Origin: Adenophora triphylla var. japonica | Taxonomy: Eukaryota; Streptophyta; Magnoliopsida; Asterales; Campanulaceae | Direction of reading: 5' to 3' | DNA length: 64,000 nucleotides | Assembly: GCA_022495995.1 (NCBI GenBank) | Contig: JAFEMH010000988.1 | Location: 402,001 to 466,000, forward strand | Shown: positions 12,140 through 21,100 of the stretch, piece after piece | How the letters are laid out: each line of letters opens with the position of its first letter | How positions within the stretch are numbered: the first letter of the stretch is position 1 | Notes under the pieces: generated by a model | What the model was told of the DNA's origin: nothing | The model's database searches: none | The model's input: the letters and a program-made list of their open reading frames with translations, nothing else | Translations under genes and position numbers: made by a program

Positions 12140-13070
12140 AACCCTTCAATTCAAGAACCGGCCGTCAACGTAAGACCGGTCCTCGCCCACTTCAACGGCA
12201 ATTCAACCACCGGCCGTCAACGTAAGACCGGTCCTCGCCCACTTCAACGGCAATTCAACCACCGGCCGTCAACGTAAGACCGGTCTTCGCCCACTTCAAC
12301 GACAATTCAATCCCCGGCAGTCAGTGTAAGCCCGAACCTCGCCCACTCCAACGGCAACGCAACCACCGGCCGTCAACGTAAGACCGGTCCTCGCCCACTT
12401 CAACGGCAATTCAACCACCGGCCACAACGTAAGACCGGTCCTCGCCACTTCAACGACAATTCAACCACAAAGCCGTCAACGTAAGACCTGGTCCTCGCCA
12501 CTTCAACGGCAATTCAACCACCGGCCGTCAACGTAAGACCGGTCTCGCCCACTTCAACGGCATTCAACCACCGGCACAGTAAGCCCGAACTCGCCCACTC
12601 CAACGGCAACGCAAACCACCGGCCGTCAACGTAAGACCGGTCCTCGCCACTTCAACGACAATTCAACCACAGGCCGTCAACGTAAGACCGGTCCTCGCCC
12701 ACTTCAACGGCAATTCAACCACCGGCCGTCAACGTAAGACCGGTCCTCGCCCACTTCAACGGCAATTCAACCACCGGCAGTCAGTGTAAGCCCGAACCTC
12801 GCCCACTCCAACGGCAACGCAACCACCGGCCGTCAACGTAAGACCGGTCCTCGCCCACTTCAACGGCAATTCAATCCACCGCCGTCAACGTAAGACCGGT
12901 CTCGCCACTTCAACGGCAATTCAACCACCGGCCGTCAACGTAAGACCGGTCTCGCCCACTTCAACAATTCAAGCACCGGCACAGAAGTTCCGAACCTCGC
13001 CCACTCCAACGGCAACGCAACCACCGGCCGTCAACGTAAGACCGGTCTTCGCCCACTCAACGGCAATTCA
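12140..13070 (+). repeat. 52-bp tandem repeat block of E1
   Basis: About 17 copies of a 52-bp unit containing CCGGCCGTCAACGTAAGACC and CGCCCACTTCAACGGCAATT. A variant unit with CAGTCAGTGTAAGCCCGAAC recurs about every fourth copy, giving a higher-order pattern. Several copies differ by one-base deletions. It lies between the PMD gene and the 3' LTR, as in the Retand family. Confidence 0.9.
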
Positions 13071-13205
13071 AGAAGGAGCCAACACCTCCCAGCACGAATA
13101 TCAAGGCACGAGACGCCTCCAAAACGCTCGACGGCAATTCAAGAAGGAGCCAACACCTCCCCAAGATAAATATCAAGGCACGAGACGCCTCCGAAACGCC
13201 AACGC
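13064..13205 (+). repeat. Two-copy 70-bp repeat in E1
   Basis: CGGCAATTCAAGAAGGAGCC followed by AACACCTCCC and GAATATCAAGGCACGAGACG occurs twice in tandem, directly after the 52-bp array. Confidence 0.75.
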
Positions 13206-13479
13206 ACCGGGTCCCTCAAAATGGTCCGAAGACACTTTCCCAGCAGAAAAGCCCTACAAGGCCACATATCCTCAAACAGGAACACCGGCCATCAAAGTAA
13301 GCCCGAGCTCCTTCCCCAGCAAGTCAAAAAGGGAATCCTTGCAAGCCCCTACAAGGCCACGATAAATCCCCAACGGATGAACACCGGCAGCCATCGTAAG
13401 TCCAACCTTCTTCCCAACGGACAAAGCACGAGACAACTAAACTTCTCAAAGCTCAAGGCAGCCATGCCTCCACCACGCG

Positions 13480-13930
13480 CCGTAAGACGATTCAAAGTCC
13501 TCCCGCGTGGCACCAACCGCCGCCGTAAGACGATTCAAAGTCCTCCGGCGTGGCACCAACCGCCGCGAAGACGATTCAAAGTCCTCCAAATGGCACCAAC
13601 CGCCGCGTAAGACGATTCAAAGTCCTCCCGCGTGGCACCAACCGCCGCCGAAGACGATTCAAAGTCCTCCCGCGTGGCACCAACCGCCGCGAAGACGATT
13701 CAAAGTCCTCCGCGCACCAACCGCCGCCGAAGACGATTCAAAGTCCTCCGCCCGTGGCACCAACCGCCGCCGTAAGACGATTCAAAGTCCTCCGCGTGGC
13801 ACCAACCGCCGCCAAGACGATTCAAAGTCCTCCGGGCCGTGGCACCAAAACCGCCGCCGTAAGACGATTCCAGTCCTCACGCGTGGCGCAACCACATTCG
13901 TAAGACGATTCAAGTCCTCACGCTATCCCC
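13480..13930 (+). repeat. 43-bp tandem repeat block of E1
   Basis: About ten copies of a unit containing GTAAGACGATTCAAAGTCCT and GTGGCACCAACCGCCGCC. Copies differ mainly by 1-4 base deletions in the GC-rich half. Apparent open frames over this block are repeat artefacts. Confidence 0.9.
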
Positions 13931-14690
13931 TGCACTAAGGCTTTAAACCACTCGGTCCGAAGACCGTATAAACCTCCCAATCACTATCTCCGCCCCAAGG
14001 CCTTAAACCACCCGATTAGGAAAATCGTAAAATTTCCATCCTAGGACACCACCACGTCCTCACAATTGACCTCGGCGGTCACCACATCTTAGGACACCAC
14101 CACGCCTACCATTGACCTCGGCGGTCACACAACACTTCGTGGCACCACCACGCCCGCACTCACAAATTCATGACCTCTCGAACTACGACTGTGCTTGATT
14201 CCCGCCAGGATACGTAGGAATCCTATCACAGTGGTCCAGCCCATCGACCCATGCGGTCACCCAGACACCACCACGTCCTACCACCGACCTCGGCGGTCAC
14301 ACGATACTTCAGGGCACCACCACGCCCGCATTCCCAAAACACTCACCCTACACCCGAACTACGATCGGGCTTGATTCCCGCCATGTGGATACGTAGGAAT
14401 CCTATCACAGTGGTCCACTTACCGACCTATGCGGTCACACACATAAGACACCACCACGTCCTCACACCGACCTCCCGGCCACTTTATCTCCCAAAGACGC
14501 GATCCGTATTAGGACCACTTATCTTATCGGCGACCCCACTTTTCATAAGTGACGTCGTCGAGGGCTTCGTAAGTACCCCAACTGGATCACACCCTTTCAA
14601 ACACACGGGAAGCACCGCATACTCATCAACGCAGCCTCGACGACCCTCTCACTCAAAACCCTCTCTAAACCCCCAGCCAAACCAAGGGAG
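13930..14690 (+). repeat. E1 pre-LTR region with duplicated 180-bp block
   Basis: GGACACCACCACG and GACCTCGGCGGTCAC phrases alternate from about 14040 to 14475. A block containing CGAACTACG...TTGATTCCCGCC...GATACGTAGGAATCC is present twice, at 14179-14222 and 14354-14399. No gene is supported. The purine-rich AAACCAAGGGAGGAG at about 14683-14697 is a candidate polypurine tract before the LTR. Confidence 0.7.
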
Positions 14691-14760
14691 GAGCCTTCCT
14701 GGAATAAAAAGGGACAAAAGGACCTTTTGGGAATTTTCAGGAAATTGGAAAAGCAATAAT

Positions 14761-15011
14761 GGTCCGTACGGACCTCTTTGTTATCATAATTACTGAATCC
14801 CCTTAAAGTCCACAATATTCCCTCAAATCCCGGAGAAAATGATTACCCTCTTGCTTAGTTGGTCCGTACGGACCTCTTTGCATGCAAGATGGTCCGTACG
14901 GACCTTATTGCACAGGGAACATCATGATTTCAGAATATTCACCATCATCACGGATTTCCTCAAATCGAGGAAAACCAAAAGTTTGGATTACCAGGGAGGT
15001 CCGTACGGACC
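14761..15011. promoter_or_regulatory. Four palindromes in E1 LTR U3
   Basis: Perfect GGTCCGTACGGACC at 14761-14774, 14861-14874, 14891-14904 and 14998-15011. The middle two are 30 bp apart, as in the antisense promoters. Each is followed by a CTCTTTG- or CTTATTG-type flank. The last ends 21 bp before the TATA box. Confidence 0.9.
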
Positions 15012-15334
15012 TCTTTGCACCAAATCTGGCACTATAAATAGAGGGCTCCCCCTCCTCATTTTCACACACCTCCCACTTCTCTCTTCCTCCCTAGGCCTTC
15101 TGGCTTCCCCTCTAAGTCCTTCCGAGGCATTCCCGGCCCCTTTCGGATCCTTCCGAGGCCTTCCGAGCCCCCTCGTGGTGCTCCGAAGCCTCCCCGAGCG
15201 CTCCCGCGACGCTCCCGCGCTGCCCCGAGGCACTCTCGAGGTACTCTGAGGCCCCTCGTGGTACTCCGAGGCCTTGCCTGGTCTTTCCACGGTGTCCCGG
15301 CTCTTTTCGAGTCAAACCGGCGATCCCAAACCAC

Positions 15335-15525
15335 GCCGAAACTCTGCCCGAGTGACTCCTGCCATCTCAACGCACGCCGAAACTCTGCCCGAGTGACTCC
15401 TGCCATCTCAACGCACGCCGAACCTCTGCCCGAGTGATCCCAACGATCCCCACGCACGCCGAACCTCTGCCCGAACGCAGCCTGCAACCTCAACTCACGC
15501 CGAAACTCTGTCCGCAGACAACCGG
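15335..15525 (+). repeat. 41-bp tandem repeat in E1 LTR
   Basis: About four to five copies of a 41-bp unit with ACGCCGAAACTCTGCCCGAG and CTGCCATCTCAACGC, downstream of the TATA box in the R/U5 part. Confidence 0.75.
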
Positions 15526-15746
15526 CATCTCCCGAAGCAATCCCGATCCGCACCGGAACGCTACTCCGACCTCAAACACTATTCCTCAGCGGAAGACAGA
15601 CACGAACCAACATTGGTAAGGCTTCCTTCCATTACTATTTCAATACATTTCCATACATAGCATACAATGTAGACATCCGATACAGCATGCATTTTTAAAA
15701 GCACACACATACACACACAACATTTAAAGGATATTAGGGATATCCG

Positions 15747-15775
15747 AAAGACTCGTTTTACGAGGCGACTCGGGT
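15747..15775 (+). other. Conserved stem-loop in E1 LTR
   Basis: CTCGTTTTACGAG (15752-15764) forms a 5-bp stem. The same sequence with flanks GA...GC is in the E2 LTR at 51346-51362, although the surrounding LTRs are otherwise very different. Confidence 0.55.
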
Positions 15776-16010
15776 GAGCTCTAATATTCTAATATTCTCT
15801 TCCCGAGGAGTCATCTGACCTCCGAACTCAAAATCTCATCACACAAAAAACAGTTTAAAATTATCTTTAAACTGATGCCCTTTTTCAATGTTTTGGGCTT
15901 AATAAAAACGGCGTGGCGACTCTACAAAATGCGAAAACAAACGGCGAGACACCGCTCCAACGCGAAAGATGCCAGATGCCGGGGCGCGAACGCGCCGCCT
16001 CTCGGATCCG

Positions 16011-16360
16011 GGTAATTTCAATAGTGCATCGTCAAGTCCATTTAAGATGTAGTTTTTACAAAGAAAATTACCGTGAGCCCAAGCCTCCTTTGCCATTTGC
16101 TTTTGGGGATCGGGATCACCATTTTCCACCGCCGGAGGATCTTCCTTTAAGAAGCGGTGCAAGCTTAAGGTGGTCAAGTAGAAGAGCATCTTCTGTTGCC
16201 ATCTCTTGAAATCCACACCTGTGAATTTCGCGGGTTTCTCACCATGACCGATGTGATGTGGAGTAGGAGCGGTTGCAACATGGTTGAATGTAGTATCACC
16301 TTGCGAAGGAGGCGTCACATTCCCTTGACTTGATTCGGTGGAATCTTTCTCATTTGCCAT
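16011..16360 (-). pseudogene. Copia A gag, N-terminal fragment
   Basis: The ATG at 16360 opens a frame for the N-terminal Gag region of plant Ty1/copia elements (UBN2-type), including KFTGVDFKRWQQKMLFYLTT and FLCKNYILNGLDDALL. The protein similarity stops at about 16011, where GC-rich sequence belonging to the E1 insertion starts. What remains is about 115 residues, too short to function. Confidence 0.85.
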
Positions 16361-16383
16361 CTTGATGATCTTGAAGAAGCGTT

Positions 16384-16397
16384 AATAACTTCTTACG
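16384..16397 (-). other. Candidate self-priming primer-binding site of copia A
   Basis: Two bases after the LTR end, where a tRNA-complementary site is expected, stands CGTAAGAAGTTATT (minus strand). It is a perfect complement of the LTR segment 16528-16515 on the same strand, which lies about 27 bases after the TATA-like box, where the transcript should begin. The usual tRNA-Met site TGGTATCAGAG is absent. Confidence 0.6.
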
Positions 16398-16399
16398 AT

Positions 16400-17213
16400 T
16401 GTTGGACAAAATTGTGTAGGCTTCTCAAGAACTTAACTAGAAACTTAACAGAAAAAGATAACGGAGATTGAAAGAACAATAAAACAAGTCGAGTCTTGTA
16501 TTAAATACAATCTCCGTAAGAAGTTATTGCCCCGCACAGGTGCTTACGGTTTATATGGCAATCTTCTAGTAAGATAAAACGACTTACAAGTAAATGATAG
16601 GAGCACTCCAAATCAATTACTCTAACGAACAACACTTTGTTTTGAACTTTGGACTTTGAAGGATTGAATGCAACAATATGCAATGATTTGGGTATGTTAA
16701 TCTATCTTACTAGAGGGTAGGAAGGGTAGAAATACAGTATGAGTGAATTGAAATTCGGAGGGGGAAGTATTTAAAGAGAGTCAAAAGGTTTTGTGGCTTT
16801 TCGCATGAAAGGGGCACGAGTCGTGCCCACGACTCGTTCCAATGCCTTCCACTCGTTCTGATCAGTTTTGAGCCAAGTCCATTAAGGTCCATTCGTGCTC
16901 ACGACTCGTGCTCAGAGTCCTCACTCGTTCTGATCAGTTTAAGTCAAAAACTCATCACCCAAAAACACTGTTCAAACCCAATTTGATCCAAACGATCAAA
17001 TTGACCCTTTTAACCAACTTTGTTAAGTTACAAAAGATATTTGTCATTAATTCTCATTCACCCTAAATGGTTTTGAGATATTCAATGATTTTAGCAATCT
17101 ACAACAAATGTAGAATACAATTTGTAACTAGTTCCGTTAACACATAACGAACTTCCGTTAGAAACTAGATCAACGTTAAGTTAAACTTAACTTTCCGTTA
17201 TCCATTTCCAACA
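16400..17213 (-). repeat. Copia A 5' LTR (814 bp)
   Basis: It begins and ends with TGTTGGA/TCCAACA-type inverted ends. The minus-strand U3 has two related 65-70 bp segments with ACTCGTTCTGATCAGTTT at about 16812-16945. A TATA-like ATATAAAC is at 16556-16549. It is followed on the right by TTATG, the likely target-site duplication. Confidence 0.8.
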
Positions 17214-17790
17214 TTATGAACTTCGGTTGTTGTTTTTTTGGGTGGTGTTTCAGCGGTGGTGATGGTTCTGTTGGTTGTGGTGATGGTAATGGAGCGGGAA
17301 GGGGCGAGAAGCGAACCATCTAGGTAGGGAAAGAGGGCGTAACCTAGAAGGGTGGCTTCGATCTGGATTTTCCATGGTATGTAGTTGGTGGGTGTGAGTC
17401 GTAGAATGTGGGCAAGGTTGACGAAGACAAGAGGCTTGTCTGGTTTTGCAGAGTTTGGTAGGTGATTGTCGGCGCGCGGCGGCCAGGAGTTAGGGTTGCA
17501 GCGCCGGCTATAGGAGAGATTTTTTTTTCTTCCGAATCTAGCTCTGATACCATATAGGTTTTGGTAAAAGGAAGACTTAAATTGTATTGATATTTGAGAT
17601 AGTATTTATACATGAGTAAACCTAACTTGGTAGGTAAGTAATACTAAGACTCCTACATAAACTATGAAAAGAAAATAGCAAATAAATATTACTACATATC
17701 TAAACCAAGTAGGAAATACATAAACTATGAAAAGAAAATAGCAAATAAATATGACTACATATCTAAACCAAGTAGGAAAGAAGATCACGT
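17214..17790 (-). mobile_element. Ty1/copia B remnant (LTR end, PBS, gag start)
   Basis: On the minus strand TGGTATCAGAGCTAG (17552-17538) is a tRNA-Met(i) primer-binding site. It is followed, through frame breaks, by copia Gag sequence such as LTPTNYIPWKIQIEATLLGY at about 17400-17340. Gag is cut at 17213 by copia A. The LTR part to the right holds a 62-bp tandem duplication (about 17652-17713 and 17714-17778). Confidence 0.75.
17652..17778. repeat. 62-bp tandem duplication in copia B LTR
   Basis: Two near-identical adjacent copies starting TACATAAACTATGAAAAGAA and ending CCAAGTAGGAAA. They differ by one base in TATTACT/TATGACT. Confidence 0.85.
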
Positions 17791-18174
17791 AGGATCGCTA
17801 TCGTTATTAAGTTATGGCGTAAATCACAGAAGAATTTTCTCTTTCTCGATCAAATCTCTATCTGTATATATACATATATGTGTCTCTGAATTTCAGCATT
17901 TTTATGTTACATATCGGGTCTACGTACATAACTCTAACCCTGACTCTTAACAAAAAAAATCAACGAATAAATAACAAAGAACGCGTACTACATGACATTA
18001 TGACCTAGTATATATTACATACTGTAAAATTTTATTTTACAAAATTATAGCAACTATGATTCTACCAGAAGCCAAGAAGAACACTTTATCATCAAATCAT
18101 CAGAGAGGATCTGACCGTTCAATCACTCGGAACTCTTTGGCATTGGCAAGTTAACCATTTTTCATGAATCTTTA
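17791..18174 (-). other. Probable 3' UTR and downstream flank of RABC
   Basis: No gene is seen. AT-rich sequence follows the stop codon at 18175, with several AATAAA-like stretches on the minus strand. The transcript end cannot be fixed. Confidence 0.4.
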
Positions 18175-21100
18175 TTAGGATGAACAGCAGTTACGTTTTT
18201 CCTGACAGAATTGTTTCTGTTTCAAAATACGTTTCACAACTATCGATCCTTGTTCAACTAGACTTGGTCTATCCAGTATCTGCAAAGGTATCTAATCTCG
18301 TCAGACCACAACACAACACGCGCACACACAACACACAACACACACATTTGCCATTGTGACTCTTTACCATTCAATCAAGAAGTATGTACCTTTAATGTAA
18401 GGTCTTTAAAGCACTGCTGAACATTTTCTTTAGTTTTAGCACTGCATTCGTAAAACAAACACTTGTGTTCCTTTGCCATAGCCATTCCCTCTTCGATAGT
18501 TACAGCCCTCTCAACGTCCTGAAAATACCCATTTCCAACTCGTGAGCTAAATCCATCTTAACTACTCCCTCCGTTCCGAAATGACCTTCCAACATTTTTT
18601 GTTGTTAGTACGAAGGTATTTTGAGCAATAATTTTAGGTTAATTTATTTATCGAAATGAACATCTAAAAAATGTTATTGATAGTTTTTATAATCATGTAT
18701 CAAAAACAAGTTTTAAATTTTCATTAGGATAGTTATAAATTAATCTAAAATTATTGCTCAAAGTACCTCTGTACTAAAAAAATAGTAGGAAGATCATTTC
18801 AGGGGGAGGGGGTACAATTCGGTGAACTATAAAGCATACGGGCATAGTTGTCATAAACATGCCCAAAAAGAAGCTGCATAGTAAAATCGGGATAGAGGCC
18901 ATATAAACTTACCCTATCAACCTTATTTCCGACAAGTATCTTAATACAATCAGGATTCGAGGAATAGAGCTCGACCTCCTTCGCCCATAATTCAGACAAG
19001 TTTGTAAAAGTTTCTCGCCGTGTTACATCATAAACTGAAATGAGACATGATAGAAAGTAGTTAGTCATGTCATCTTCGGTAGTGGAAAGATCAATGCATA
19101 AAAAGATGGCAAGTATACATTTTTTTAGTAAAATATGCTGTAGAAATATTAAACAATGCAAAGATTTCAATAGGAAAACAGCATACCAAGAATAATTCCA
19201 TGAGCTCCTCTGTAATACGAGCTCGTTAATGTGCCAAACCTCTCTTGTCCAGCTGCAATGCAACGTAAAGTTTATAAATTCAACCGAGTGATTGATCTTG
19301 TAATACAATTACATTTTCATTCTTACGGAAAATAACCAACGGGAAGAAAGCAGAACAAAATGCGAATAAAAGACGAAAGATTATAGGGAGTAATTAATAA
19401 CCTGTATCCCAAATTGTCAATTTGAGTCTCTTTCCACCGATTGAGAGCAACTTTATTTTGAAATCTACACCTGTAAGTGTAAATGGCAAGAAAGTAGAAA
19501 GTATGTCCAGATTAATGAGTACACAGCAAAACGAATACTTTAGATAAAAGTCGTGAGCTTATATACCGTGATAACTATATTAAAACAGGAACCAACTATG
19601 CAATTGTATCTCAAAAGTTTAAACCACCAAATTTAGCGTTAATATTATACTCCTGCTAGGAAAAAATATGCTTACTTTGTTGTGAAATTGGTGCTCTCCG
19701 TTTGCAATCAAGACAAAGAAATCAACACACCCACACGTACAAGAAAGAAACAATCACACACAAGAACACAAGAGTTGTTTACCCGGTTCATTCACCAACT
19801 CGTGAACTACGTCCGGGGGCAATTGCCAAGCCAATATGTTATTAGTCTCTCTAATATGTTGCTCTGATGTGTTCTAGGCCGAAATTATGCTTATATAGTT
19901 ACAAGGAAACCCTAAATCTATTTTAAGAAGAATTCTAATCAACAAAGGAAACAAATCAAACCCAGAATCTCGGCCATGCTTGAGGCGCCCGCCCCAAGCC
20001 CTCCATGCGCCCGCCTCGCGAAGGAAGGACCTCGGCCACAGCCTCGGCCCTTGAGGCGCCCGCCTCGGCCAGATGAGGCGCCCGCCCGGCGCCGCCGGCC
20101 TCCTTCTCCGGTTTGAACTCCTTTTTGACCTCAACAAATCCCTCCGACTTAGTCCCCCTTTTTCCTTGTATGTTTAGGATCCAAATCCCAACAATCTCCC
20201 ACCTGAGACTAAACTAACAAACATAGAATCACCCATCAACTCCCACCACTGAGTAATGACCTTCGAACACATTTCCCCTCATCCATATCGCTTCGACACT
20301 ACCTCACCTCTCCTCAGTACTAAGGCGAGTTGAAACCAAGCGACGTTTCAACCTCCCCCGTGTTAGATCGTTCTTGCCTCCCCAAATCGGCTTCTACCTT
20401 GATTTCTCCCCGCAAGTCTAACTTCGCCTTCTCCCTCCGCACCCACCTTCCTCGCAATGCCTCCCCTTGAAACTTGGACACACCTTGTTTCTTGCATCGA
20501 CTGTTCTTGGTCCGAATCCGCTCTCACAGTAGGGCCGCCTGGACATCCACACCGCGTTGATCAACTTTGTGTCCTCCCCAACATACCGTTTCTTGATGTC
20601 TCCCCTTTTTACACCAACAGCCGGTTCTTAAGCCTCTTGCTCCCACCTGAACGAAAAGCGACATTGTAGGTAGAGTACAACGTCTTCCCTTAACCCCACG
20701 AGCCAACACCTTAGCCCCTTTTTGTGACTTCCCAAGACCCACCAACGAAAGAAACACCATACCCTTCACCGTCAAGTTGTCCCACGTAAATCACTCTCCT
20801 CCTCAAATCCGGAACATGCATCACGTCGTGTAGATGTAAAACAGCCCGTTAGGTGTCTTCATCATTACATCCCCCTTACCTTTCGATCTTCAATGGTTGA
20901 CCATCACCAAGATAGAGAACCCCAAAATCTCCGGTTTGTAACGCTTCATTGATTCTCGCATCCCCACTAGCATGACAAGAAGCTCCGTAATCCAACACCC
21001 AATCTTCACCCGACCCCTCCTCCCCAGATTAATACATCACCACCATCATCCACCACGCGCGCACCACCACTTTTTCCCTGACAATCATAACCGATATGCC

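Larger units (their letters stand above)
1..16010 (+). mobile_element. Tat-class Ty3/gypsy LTR retrotransposon E1 (5' end outside window; RT/RNase H deleted)
   Basis: In order the element holds a leader (1-1093), gag-protease, a non-coding spacer, an integrase, an antisense DUF7745-like gene, an antisense plant mobile domain gene, tandem-repeat blocks and a 3' LTR. Its 5' LTR must lie left of the window. The leader, protease, spacer, integrase and post-integrase regions are recognisably related to element E2 (49829-64000), which keeps the dual RNase H that marks the Tat class. Between the spacer and the integrase (about 4740-4780) E1 has lost the whole RT-RNase H part present in E2, so it is a deletion derivative that cannot move alone. 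The right boundary is set where copia A gag sequence resumes at about 16011. The exact LTR end is not clear: a CTACA at about 15921-15926 is one candidate. Confidence 0.85.
14698..16010 (+). repeat. E1 3' LTR (boundaries approximate)
   Basis: A TATA box (TATAAATA, 15033-15040) stands 21 bp after the last palindrome, matching the layout in the E2 LTR. The late part (15747-15775 and 15909-15925) is similar to the end of the E2 5' LTR, including GACTCGTTTTACGAGGC and GGCGTGGCGACTC. The start after the candidate polypurine tract and the end before copia A gag are not exact. Confidence 0.65.
16011..17213 (-). mobile_element. Ty1/copia A: 5' LTR and start of gag, cut off by E1
   Basis: Read on the minus strand: LTR 17213-16400, a short untranslated gap, then a gag start at 16360 that is lost at about 16011 where E1 begins. 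The LTR has 7-bp inverted ends (TGTTGGA). It is inserted in the gag of copia B, whose sequence resumes at 17214. Confidence 0.85.

Noticed and set aside
12140..13930. Regularly spaced repeats that could suggest a CRISPR-like array
   Set aside because: The whole unit is repeated without unique spacers, and the context is a plant retrotransposon. It is a minisatellite.
13221..13938. Overlapping open frames with repeated Pro/Arg-rich peptides
   Set aside because: They arise from the 43-bp tandem repeat being open in several frames; no start context and no known family.
14988..15553. Minus-strand open frames in the E1 LTR, Gly/Arg-rich
   Set aside because: GC-rich LTR repeats leave several frames open; no domain, no conserved counterpart in E2 or E3.
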